Assembly: GCF_000411455.1 (NCBI RefSeq)
Contig: NZ_KE150457.1
Coordinates: 1,328,023-1,392,022, forward strand
Direction of reading: 5' to 3'
Length of the DNA stretch: 64,000 nucleotides
Source: Microbacterium sp. oral taxon 186 str. F0373
GTDB lineage: Bacteria; Actinomycetota; Actinomycetes; Actinomycetales; Microbacteriaceae
The position numbers and the translations under genes were made by a program. Of this stretch, positions 9,602 through 16,824 are shown one piece after another; within the stretch, counting starts at the first letter, position 1, and each line of letters starts with the position of its first letter. The notes beneath the pieces were generated by a model, which saw only the letters and a program-made list of their open reading frames with translations, was not told the DNA's origin and did not search any database.

Positions 9602-10378
9602 ATGAGCGACTACTCCACGATCCTCGTCTCCACCCGCGGCCGCGTCGGCTGGATCATCCTGAACAGGCCCGAGGCGCTCAACGCGCTCAACTCGACCCTG
9701 GTCGACGAACTCGCCGCCGCGGCGGTCGCATTCGACGCCGACGAAGAGATCGGGTGCATCGTCGTGACCGGCTCGGAGCGCGCCTTCGCCGCCGGAGCCG
9801 ACATCAAGCAGATGGAGGACGCGTCGTCCGTCGAGATGGCGCTGCGCAACCCCTTCGTCGGTCTCGAGGCCTTCTCGCGTGTGCGCACCCCCGTCATCGC
9901 CGCCGTCGCGGGGTACGCGCTCGGCGGCGGGTGCGAGCTGGCGATGGCGTGCGACATCATTCTGGCTGCCGACACCGCCCGTTTCGGTCAGCCCGAGATC
10001 ACGCTCGGCGTCATCCCCGGCCTCGGCGGCACGCAGCGTCTGCCGCGCGCGATCGGTTACTACAAGGCGGCCGAGCTCGTGCTCACCGGGCGGATGATGG
10101 ATGCCGTCGAAGCCGAGCGGGCCGGTCTGGTCTCCCGCGTCGTGCCCGCCGCCGACCTGCTCGCCGAGGCGGAGGCGATGGCCGAGCAGATCGCCGCGAA
10201 ATCGCTGCCCGTGCTCTACGCCGCGAAGGAGTCGCTGCGGGCCTCGCTGGAGACCAGCGCTGCCGAGGGGCTGCGCTTCGAGAAGCAGGTCTTCACGTCG
10301 CTCTTCGCGCTCGACGACCAGAAGGAGGGCATGGCCGCCTTCCGGGAGAAGCGTCCGCCGCGATTCACGAATCGCTGA
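9602..10378 (+). CDS. Enoyl-CoA hydratase/isomerase (crotonase family)
   Basis: A 258-residue crotonase that hydrates the enoyl-CoA made by the preceding dehydrogenase. The oxyanion-hole segments AFAAGADIKQM (about 61-71) and GYALGGGCELAMACD (about 104-118) are present, and both catalytic acids are kept: Glu112 in GGCEL and Glu132 in GQPEITLG. Length is typical of short-chain enoyl-CoA hydratases. It forms a two-gene operon with the dehydrogenase; its 3' end overlaps the convergent MarR gene by 14 bases. Confidence 0.92.
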   Translation: MSDYSTILVSTRGRVGWIILNRPEALNALNSTLVDELAAAAVAFDADEEIGCIVVTGSERAFAAGADIKQMEDASSVEMALRNPFVGLEAFSRVRTPVIAAVAGYALGGGCELAMACDIILAADTARFGQPEITLGVIPGLGGTQRLPRAIGYYKAAELVLTGRMMDAVEAERAGLVSRVVPAADLLAEAEAMAEQIAAKSLPVLYAAKESLRASLETSAAEGLRFEKQVFTSLFALDDQKEGMAAFREKRPPRFTNR

Positions 10379-10883
10379 CGACGTCGCCGGCCGACCGGCG
10401 CAGTCGGGCGACGATCGCGACGAGGTCTTCCACGTCGTCGGCTGTCAGGCCGGGCGCGGCGAACACGGCGTCGTTGAGCGCTGCGGTGGCCTGAGCCGCG
10501 AGGTCACGCCCCGCCCTCGTCAGGGCGACCAGGGTCGCCCGACGATCGCCGGGGTGCGGCTCGCGCGCGACGAGCGCGGCCGCTTCGAGGCGGTCGACGG
10601 TGTTCGTCACGCTCGTCGGGTGCACTTGCAAGCGGCTCGCCGCCGACGACAGCGGCATCCGTCCGTCACGGGTGAAACTCAGCAGCGTCAGCAGTTCGTA
10701 GCGGGCGAACGTGAGCGAGAACGGCTTCAGGGCCTCGTCGACGCGCGCGAGCAGAATCTGTTGCGCCCGCATGATGCTCGTCACCGCCGTCATCCCGGCC
10801 GCGGCGTCGACCCAGCCGTGCGCCACCCACTGGCGGCGGGCCTCTGCGATCGGATCGCGTGGCGACGACGGCGTGCGGCTCAC
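10365..10883 (-). CDS. MarR-family regulator
   Basis: About 172 residues with a MarR winged helix: LLTLLSFTRDGRMPLSSAASRLQVHPTSVTN followed by the wing DRLEAAALVAREPHPGDRRATLVALT. GTG at 10883 is preferred because GAGGAG lies six bases upstream; the ATG two codons earlier directly abuts that motif, which is poor spacing. The gene diverges from etfBA and converges on the hydratase gene, so control of acyl-CoA oxidation and its electron carrier is the likely role. Repeats in the divergent promoter are candidate sites. Confidence 0.85.
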   Translation of the reverse strand: MSRTPSSPRDPIAEARRQWVAHGWVDAAAGMTAVTSIMRAQQILLARVDEALKPFSLTFARYELLTLLSFTRDGRMPLSSAASRLQVHPTSVTNTVDRLEAAALVAREPHPGDRRATLVALTRAGRDLAAQATAALNDAVFAAPGLTADDVEDLVAIVARLRRSAGDVVSDS

Positions 10884-10971
10884 GGGCATCTCCTCGAACG
10901 GCTCGGCGCCCGGAGTGCCGTGCGCGCTGGTCTCACGCTAGCGCGGACCTCGATCCGCCCCACGGATGATC

Positions 10972-11014
10972 CTGAGTCTCAACGGATGCGATACTGAGTC
11001 GCACCTTCTAGAAT
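10972..11014 (+). promoter_or_regulatory. etfB promoter with CTGAGTC repeats
   Basis: TAGAAT at 11009-11014 is a good -10 for etfB. Two direct copies of CTGAGTC start at 10972 and 10994, 22 bases (two helical turns) apart; the first lies in the near-palindrome TGAGTCTCA. These are candidate sites for the divergent MarR protein. AAGGAG ends six bases before the etfB ATG. Confidence 0.45.
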
Positions 11015-11036
11015 GAATGCGTCGCAAGGAGAACCG

Positions 11037-11813
11037 ATGAAGATCGTGGTGCTGGTCAAAGAAGTCCCCGACACCTACGGCGACCGCAAGCTCGACCTCG
11101 AGACCGGTCTCGCCGAGCGCTCGGCCTCTGAGCGCGTGCTCGATGAGATCGGGGAGCGCGCACTGGAGGTGGCTCTGTCGTATGCCGACGCCCACCCCGG
11201 CACGGAGGTCGCCGTCGTCTCGATGGCAGCGGAGGAGGCCGCGGCCACCATCCGCAAGGGGCTCGCGATGGGCGCGGCATCCGCGCTTCAGGTCGTCGAC
11301 CCGGCGCTGGCCGGCGCCGATCTGGGCGTGACCGCGGTCGTGCTCGCCGCCGCGGTGCGTCGCATCGGGTTCGACCTCGTCATCACGGGCAACCTCTCCA
11401 CCGACGGCACCGGCGGCGTGCTGCCGTCGATGATCGCCGAGCACCTGCAGGTGCCGCAGGTCACCGCGCTGTCGGCGGTCACGATCGGCGAGGGCGAGAT
11501 CACCGGCACGCGCGCCACCGACTTCGGCACTGCGCAGGTGAGCGCGACCCTGCCGGCTGTGATCTCGATCACCGAAGCTCTGCCGGATGCCCGGTTCCCG
11601 AACTTCAAGGGCATCATGGCGGCCAAGAAGAAGCCGTTCGAGACCGTATCGCTGGCCGACCTGGGCGTCGACGTCGCCCCGTCCGTGGCCGCCCAATCGA
11701 TCATGACGGCGGTCGCCGAAAAGCCCCCGCGCGGCGCAGGAATCAAGATCGTCGACGAGGGCGACGCCGCGGACAAGCTCGCGGCCTTCCTCGTCGAGAA
11801 CCGACTGGCCTGA
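11037..11813 (+). CDS. etfB: Electron transfer flavoprotein beta subunit
   Basis: A 258-residue EtfB with the classic start MKIVVLVKEVPDT, the adenylate-loop region ERALEVALSYADAHPGTEVAVVSM and the recognition/closing stretch LPAVISITEALPDARFPNFKGIMAAKKKP. With EtfA it carries one FAD and one AMP and collects electrons from acyl-CoA dehydrogenases. ATG at 11037 is chosen over an in-frame ATG 24 bases earlier because AAGGAG precedes it and the earlier codon sits in the -10 box. It is the first gene of etfB-etfA-cytochrome b. Confidence 0.95.
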   Translation: MKIVVLVKEVPDTYGDRKLDLETGLAERSASERVLDEIGERALEVALSYADAHPGTEVAVVSMAAEEAAATIRKGLAMGAASALQVVDPALAGADLGVTAVVLAAAVRRIGFDLVITGNLSTDGTGGVLPSMIAEHLQVPQVTALSAVTIGEGEITGTRATDFGTAQVSATLPAVISITEALPDARFPNFKGIMAAKKKPFETVSLADLGVDVAPSVAAQSIMTAVAEKPPRGAGIKIVDEGDAADKLAAFLVENRLA

Positions 11814-11835
11814 GAACGGCCCTGGGAAGAAGACG

Positions 11836-12837
11836 GTGGAGAACGTGATGGTGGATGTCGCCTCGGACTCGATTCTCGTCCTGCTGGATGTCACGCCGGG
11901 CGGCGAGCTGGCCAGCTCGGCTGCCGGACTGCTCGGTGCCGCCGCTGGCATCGGCACGCCGGTCGCGCTCATCGTCGCCGACGAGAAGGCGCATGCCGCC
12001 CTCGCCGCGGCGGCGGGTGCGCTGGGCGCCGCGGTCGTGCTCACCGCGGGACTCGGCGGCGCGGACGGATCCCTGACGGTGCCCCTGGTCGATGCCGTCG
12101 CCGCGGCATCCGAGCGGGTGAAGCCCGATGCCGTGCTCGTCTCGAACTCCATCGAGGGACGCGACATCGCCGGGCGGTACGCGGCGCGCTCGCGCGCGGC
12201 TCTGGCCGTGGACGTCGTCGGCGTCTCCCGCGACGACGAGGGCGTGCTCGCACAGCACTCCGTCTACGGCGGGGCGTACAACGTCACGAGCGCCGCCACC
12301 TTCGGCCCTCTCGTCGTCACGGTGCGCCAGGGCGCGGTCGATGCCCGTGCCGCCGCGGTCACCGAGCCGCGGGTCGTGCCGCTGGAGGTCGCCGCCTCCG
12401 GCGCCCCGGCGGCGCGGATCACCGGCTTCGAGGCCGAGGTTGCGGCATCGTCCCGGCCCGAGCTGCGCGGCGCCGCAAAGGTCGTCTCGGGCGGACGCGG
12501 ACTCGGCTCGGCCGAGAAGTTCGCACTCGTCGAGCAGCTCGCCGATGCCCTCGGCGCGGCCGTCGGCGCCTCGCGCGCCGCCGTGGATGCCGGGTACATC
12601 CCCTACTCGCACCAGGTCGGTCAGACCGGCGTATCGGTCTCTCCGCAGTTGTATGTCGCTCTCGGCATTTCGGGAGCGATCCAGCACAAAGCCGGCATGC
12701 AGACCGCGAAGACGATCGTCGCGATCAATAAAGACGGCGACGCTCCCATCTTCGACATCGCCGACTTCGGCATCGTGGGGGACGTGTTCACGGTCGTCCC
12801 GCAGCTGATCGCCGCCCTCGACGCCAGGAAGGCCTGA
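11836..12837 (+). CDS. etfA: Electron transfer flavoprotein alpha subunit
   Basis: About 333 residues. The C-terminal FAD domain is clear: VSGGRGLGS, GAAVGASRAAVDAGY, QVGQTG, YVALGISGAIQHKAGM, AINKDGDAPIFDIADFGIVGD. The N-terminal half is the usual EtfA Rossmann-like domain. Two starts are possible: GTG at 11836 and ATG at 11848, the latter with GGAG six bases upstream; domain content is unaffected. The stop overlaps the start of the cytochrome gene (TGATG), coupling the two and linking the membrane protein to ETF function. Confidence 0.95.
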   Translation: MENVMVDVASDSILVLLDVTPGGELASSAAGLLGAAAGIGTPVALIVADEKAHAALAAAAGALGAAVVLTAGLGGADGSLTVPLVDAVAAASERVKPDAVLVSNSIEGRDIAGRYAARSRAALAVDVVGVSRDDEGVLAQHSVYGGAYNVTSAATFGPLVVTVRQGAVDARAAAVTEPRVVPLEVAASGAPAARITGFEAEVAASSRPELRGAAKVVSGGRGLGSAEKFALVEQLADALGAAVGASRAAVDAGYIPYSHQVGQTGVSVSPQLYVALGISGAIQHKAGMQTAKTIVAINKDGDAPIFDIADFGIVGDVFTVVPQLIAALDARKA

Positions 12838-14408
12838 TGGCGACCGGCGGATCGTCGATGCGTCGCGGGCTGCCGCGCATCGCCGGGGGCGAGCCGTGGC
12901 CGCCGGCCGCGAGTGCACCCGCGGAGGTCGCCGTGGAGGCGGCCCCTGTCGCAGAGAGCACTGTCGCCGAGGTAGGCATGGCGCCGTCCGCTGTCGCACC
13001 GACGAACTCGGGGGAGCAGGCGACCGCGGTGGCCGCCTCCGCACCCTCCCGCGGCAGCGAGACCGTCGTACGCCGGGGCTTGCCGCGCGTCGCCGGAGGC
13101 GAGCCGTGGCCCACCGGCGTCGTCGCGGCTGCCGCTGACACCGAGGCGGCGCACGCGGATGCGGCCGCGGTCTCCGCTCCGACGCCCCGATCCGCCGCGG
13201 ACGACGGCGCCCCATCGGTGCGACGCGGGCTGCCCCGCGTCACGGGCGGCAACGCCTGGCCACCCGCCGACATCGTGGTGGCTGCCTCGACCCCGGCTGC
13301 CGCGGCCGCCGTCGATGCGTCGGCGCCCGGTGAGGAGAATGCCTCCGCGGAGGTCGCCCCCGCCGCCGACCGCCCTCTCGTTCCCGCCGTCGCCGAGGGT
13401 CCGCGTGCGCCGCTGACCGTACCGCAGACCGCCTGGGCCGGGCGTTCCGCGTCGCGCCGGCCGCAGCCGAAACCCGAACTGCAGCGGATCGGCCCGTTCA
13501 CGAGGACGCAGTGGGCGGGCACCGTCATCGTCGGCGGGATCGGGCTCCTGTTCGCGGCGGGCATGGCCGTGCTCGCGGTGCGGTTCCTGCTGAGCCTTGA
13601 CGGCATGCGCGAGTTCCTCGCGACCTACCCCGGTGAGTATCACCTGCCGGACGGCGCGCCCGTCGGCATCCCCGCGTGGCTCGGCTGGCAGCACTTCTTC
13701 AACGTGTTCCTGATGGTGCTAATCATCCGTTCCGGGCTCACGATCCGCCGCGAGAAGCGGCCGAGCGTCTTCTGGGCCCCGAAGAACAACCCCAAGGGCA
13801 AGACGAGCCTGACGATCTGGTTCCACCAGGCGCTGGACATACTGTGGCTCGTCAACGGCGCCGTCTTCATCGTGCTGCTGTTCGCCAGCGGCCAGTGGAT
13901 GCGGATCGTGCCGACGAGCTGGGAGGTGTTCCCCAACGCGCTCAGCGCCGCGCTGCAGTACGTGTCGCTGGACTGGCCGACCGAGAACGGCTGGGTCAAC
14001 TACAACGCGCTGCAGCAGCTCGCCTACTTCTCGACCGTGTTCATCGCGGCCCCCCTCGCCGCGATCACCGGGTTCCGCATGAGCGGGATGTGGCCGAAGA
14101 AGAACCTCAAGCTCAGCGCCGCCTACCCGATCGAGTGGGCTCGGAAGGTGCACTTCCCGGTGATGCTGTTCTTCGTCGTGTTCATCATCATCCACGTCGT
14201 GCTGGTGCTCGCGACCGGGGCGCTGCGCAACCTCAACCACATGTACGCCGCGCAGGGCTCGGTCGACCCGACGGCCTACGCCGACAACTGGACCGGCTTC
14301 TGGCTGTTCGTCGTCTCGCTGGTCGTCATCGCCGCCGCATGGGTCGCGGCGCGGCCCCTCGTGCTCGCCCCGATCGCCCGGCTGTTCGGCACGGTCAGCG
14401 GGCGCTGA
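12837..14408 (+). CDS. ETF-linked membrane cytochrome b with three RRGLPR repeats
   Basis: The 523-residue protein has two parts. Residues 1-220 are Ala/Pro-rich and carry three copies of RRGLPR(I/V)xGGxxWP at 9-22, 79-92 and 129-142. From about 226 there are five or six membrane helices of the cytochrome b/b6 (Ni-hydrogenase/b561-like) type. Histidines placed to bind haem occur in GWQHFFN, WFHQALDI, KVHFPVM and IIHVVLV. Coupling to etfA suggests that it moves ETF electrons toward the quinone pool, in place of or beside a classical ETF-quinone oxidoreductase; this is inference. The cytoplasmic repeats look like a docking motif. Confidence 0.8.
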   Translation: MATGGSSMRRGLPRIAGGEPWPPAASAPAEVAVEAAPVAESTVAEVGMAPSAVAPTNSGEQATAVAASAPSRGSETVVRRGLPRVAGGEPWPTGVVAAAADTEAAHADAAAVSAPTPRSAADDGAPSVRRGLPRVTGGNAWPPADIVVAASTPAAAAAVDASAPGEENASAEVAPAADRPLVPAVAEGPRAPLTVPQTAWAGRSASRRPQPKPELQRIGPFTRTQWAGTVIVGGIGLLFAAGMAVLAVRFLLSLDGMREFLATYPGEYHLPDGAPVGIPAWLGWQHFFNVFLMVLIIRSGLTIRREKRPSVFWAPKNNPKGKTSLTIWFHQALDILWLVNGAVFIVLLFASGQWMRIVPTSWEVFPNALSAALQYVSLDWPTENGWVNYNALQQLAYFSTVFIAAPLAAITGFRMSGMWPKKNLKLSAAYPIEWARKVHFPVMLFFVVFIIIHVVLVLATGALRNLNHMYAAQGSVDPTAYADNWTGFWLFVVSLVVIAAAWVAARPLVLAPIARLFGTVSGR

Positions 14409-14452
14409 CGCGCGATCGCCGCCCCGACAGTGGCCGCCGCTCAGCCGAGCAT

Positions 14453-14522
14453 CTCCGCAGAATGCGACGAACTCCGCATCCGATCGGCGATGTGGATGCG
14501 GAGTTCGTCAGAATCTGCGGAG
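14453..14522. repeat. Large palindromic element between convergent genes
   Basis: Two 29-base arms (14453-14481 and 14494-14522) flank a 12-base loop. The inner 16 bases (GACGAACTCCGCATCC) pair perfectly, as do the outer nine (CTCCGCAGA). CTCCGCA occurs twice in each arm, so four times in all. There is no T run, so it is either a rho-independent terminator of the actinobacterial type serving both convergent genes, or a dispersed palindromic repeat. Whether it recurs in the genome cannot be seen here. Confidence 0.75.
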
Positions 14523-14563
14523 TTGGTGAGCGCCACGGACGGGCGCGGCGACAGTGACGGCGG

Positions 14564-15082
14564 TCAGCGGACGAAGCGGACCTCGGTGAGCGTCTCGCCC
14601 AAGAACGGCTCGGTGTGGCTGGCGCCGTCGAGGGCGAAACCATTGCGCGCGTAGAACCGGTGCGCGCGCGGGTTGTCCTCGGCGACCCAGAGGTAGAGCT
14701 CCTCGTCGGGCTCGACGGCGGCATCGAACAGCTGCTGCCCGATGCCGGTGCCGTGGAACTGGTCGAGCAGGTAGATGAAGTAGAGCTCGCGCGTGCGGGG
14801 GGCATCGCGGTCGCGCGCCGGGCCGGATCCTACGAAGCCGACGATCTCGCCGCCGACGAGGGCGGCGAACATCTTGAACTCGGGACCCTGGTGGGCCCAG
14901 TGCGTCCACAGCTCGGCGAGGCGCTTGGGTGAGACGTTTTCCAGAGCAGCCTTGCTGATGAGGTGGTCGTAGGTCTCGTGCCAGCACGTCGCGTGGACCC
15001 GTCCGAGGGCCTCGGCATCCACGTCACGAACGGGACGGACGACGGTGTCGGTCTGCGCTGAGATGTCGGTGGGGGCTTCCAT
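14564..15082 (-). CDS. GNAT-family N-acetyltransferase
   Basis: A 172-residue GNAT. The acetyl-CoA pyrophosphate loop is QFHGTGIGQQL (motif A, about residues 111-121), preceded by the beta4 strand ELYFIYLL and followed by AEDNPRAHRFYARNGF near the C-terminus. Such enzymes acetylate an amine of a small molecule or protein; the substrate is not evident. TAGAGT lies six bases before the ATG, implying a leaderless message. It is monocistronic and converges on the ETF operon across a palindrome. Confidence 0.85.
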   Translation of the reverse strand: MEAPTDISAQTDTVVRPVRDVDAEALGRVHATCWHETYDHLISKAALENVSPKRLAELWTHWAHQGPEFKMFAALVGGEIVGFVGSGPARDRDAPRTRELYFIYLLDQFHGTGIGQQLFDAAVEPDEELYLWVAEDNPRAHRFYARNGFALDGASHTEPFLGETLTEVRFVR

Positions 15083-15188
15083 GGCCAGACTCTACGGCGG
15101 CCCTTCGGATTCACGAAATCGACGGATGCCGTGCGCCAACCCCCTCCGGACCCTGTGCAGAGGACTGTGGGTTTCCCACAACAGATGC

Positions 15189-15217
15189 CGGACACTCATC
15201 GGGGAACCCGCTAGCAT
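15189..15217 (+). promoter_or_regulatory. Promoter giving a leaderless thioesterase message
   Basis: CGGACA (15189-15194), 17 bases, then TAGCAT (15212-15217). The GTG start begins nine bases after the -10, so transcription would start at or beside the start codon, with no room for a ribosome site. Confidence 0.55.
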
Positions 15218-15225
15218 CGCGCTTC

Positions 15226-15786
15226 GTGAATGTATGGTGGCGGACCCTCTTGACGATCTGGCGCGCGAAGGTGCTGCTGCATCGGCGCGGCCCGTTGCCG
15301 CCGCGCACCGTGGGGCGCATCAGGCTGCGGACGCTCCCGACCGACATCGACCTCCTCGGCCACATGAACAACGGGCGGTACGCGTCGCTGTTCGATCTCG
15401 GACGCTTCGACCTGCTCATCCGCACCGGCATCTGGGATGCGATGAACGCGCAGGGCTGGTACGCGGTCGTGGCCAGCGAGACGGTCACCTTCCGCAAGTC
15501 GCTGCAGCTGTGGCAGCGCTTCACCGTCGAGTCGCGCCTCTACGCCCACGACGACAAAGCCGTCTATCAGATGCACCGCGCGGTCGTCGACGGCGAGGTC
15601 TATGCCGAGATGATCGTCCGTGCGCGTTTCCTGCGGCGCACCGGCGGCGTGGTGAACACCGACGAACTCTTCGAGGCGCTCGCGCGTCCGGACGACCTGC
15701 CGCCATTGCCGCAGTGGGTGGCCGACTGGGCCCGCGACAGTGCGCTGCCCTCGACGAAAGCGCCCGCCCCGAGCGCGTGGGACTGA
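15226..15786 (+). CDS. Hotdog-fold acyl-CoA thioesterase
   Basis: A 186-residue 4HBT-type hotdog protein that likely hydrolyses acyl-CoA. The segment LPTDIDLLGHMNNGRYASLFDLGRF (about 35-60) is the family signature, with Asp in the TDIDLLGHMNN motif as the usual catalytic or binding acid, and RFTVESRLYAHDDKAVYQ forms the central strand. The GTG start is leaderless. It stands alone between the GNAT and LysR genes; its substrate is unknown. Confidence 0.82.
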   Translation: MNVWWRTLLTIWRAKVLLHRRGPLPPRTVGRIRLRTLPTDIDLLGHMNNGRYASLFDLGRFDLLIRTGIWDAMNAQGWYAVVASETVTFRKSLQLWQRFTVESRLYAHDDKAVYQMHRAVVDGEVYAEMIVRARFLRRTGGVVNTDELFEALARPDDLPPLPQWVADWARDSALPSTKAPAPSAWD

Positions 15787-15805
15787 GCCCGCGGCACCGC
15801 TCGTG

Positions 15806-16687
15806 TCAGACCCGACGGGCGACGAAAGCGTCGGCGAGAGCCTCGCGGACACTGCGGATGCCGGGACGGCTGCGGCTGGATCGGCGCGCGGCCGTGAAGA
15901 TCTCGCGGGCCGGGTCACCCGGAAGCGCGCTCAGGTGCACCCGGGGTGCGCCGCCCGCCCACAGCAGATCCGGGAGCAGTCCGACGGCGTGACCGGCGGC
16001 GATCAGCTCGGCATGTCCGCTGAGGTCGGCGAGCTCGAAGCGCACGTCGGGCTCGAATCCCGCGGCGCGGCACTGCTGCAGCGCCCACTCACGTGCCGCC
16101 GTGCCGCGCGGCTCCATCACCCAGGCACGTTCGGCCAGCTCGGCGAGCGGTCCGCTCGCCCCCGCCGTCGCCAGTCGGATCGGATCGACGCCGAGCAGAT
16201 CCCGATCGAGCGCCGATCGGTGGGGGCGAGTGAGCCCGGGGTACTGCTCGGCGATCGCGAGGTCGAAGCCGCGCGCTCCGAGCTCGAACAACCCCTCTTC
16301 GGGCGGCAGCTCGGAGATCTCCACGCGCAGGCCCGGCGTCCGCTCGGCGAGCAGGGTCAGGGCTGCGGGCACGAGAGCGCGGGCGGCCGTCTGCAGCACG
16401 GCGAGACGCACCGGCGCGATCCCGAGGCGGGTGTCTTCGAGTTCGCCGCGGATCTCCTCGTCGGCATCGAGGGCGCGCGCCGCGTAGGCGGCCAGCGTCT
16501 CGCCGTGCGCGGTCAGCCGCACGCGGCGTCCATCCGGAGCGAGCAGCGCCACTCCCGCCTCGCGCTCCAACTGCGACAACTGCTGCGAGATCGTGGACGG
16601 GCTGTACGCCAAGGCCTGTGCGACGGCGGCGATCGTGCCGCGCTGGGCGAGTTCGTGCAGCAGTCGGAGGCGTTTCAACTCGAACAC
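15806..16687 (-). CDS. LysR-family regulator, probably of putA
   Basis: About 293 residues: an N-terminal helix-turn-helix (MFELKRLRLLHELAQRGTIAAVAQALAYSPSTISQQLSQLE, first 45 residues) and a two-lobed effector domain. GTG at 16687 is chosen because GGAAGGAG ends five bases before it and the family usually begins with this FELKRLRLL segment; upstream residues would be untypical. It is divergent from putA and the common promoter region has an AT-rich stretch, so proline-responsive control of putA is likely but unproven. Confidence 0.87.
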   Translation of the reverse strand: MFELKRLRLLHELAQRGTIAAVAQALAYSPSTISQQLSQLEREAGVALLAPDGRRVRLTAHGETLAAYAARALDADEEIRGELEDTRLGIAPVRLAVLQTAARALVPAALTLLAERTPGLRVEISELPPEEGLFELGARGFDLAIAEQYPGLTRPHRSALDRDLLGVDPIRLATAGASGPLAELAERAWVMEPRGTAAREWALQQCRAAGFEPDVRFELADLSGHAELIAAGHAVGLLPDLLWAGGAPRVHLSALPGDPAREIFTAARRSSRSRPGIRSVREALADAFVARRV

Positions 16688-16824
16688 GCGCGCTCCTTCC
16701 GTCACCCGTCGCCGTCGTCTCGGCTGCGTCGTGGTCGCGCCGGAGAAAACATCGCTGTCATCGAACGATATCCGTCAAAGATCATCGCTTTTGCCGAATC
16801 ATATGCGTGCCTCACGCTGGACGC

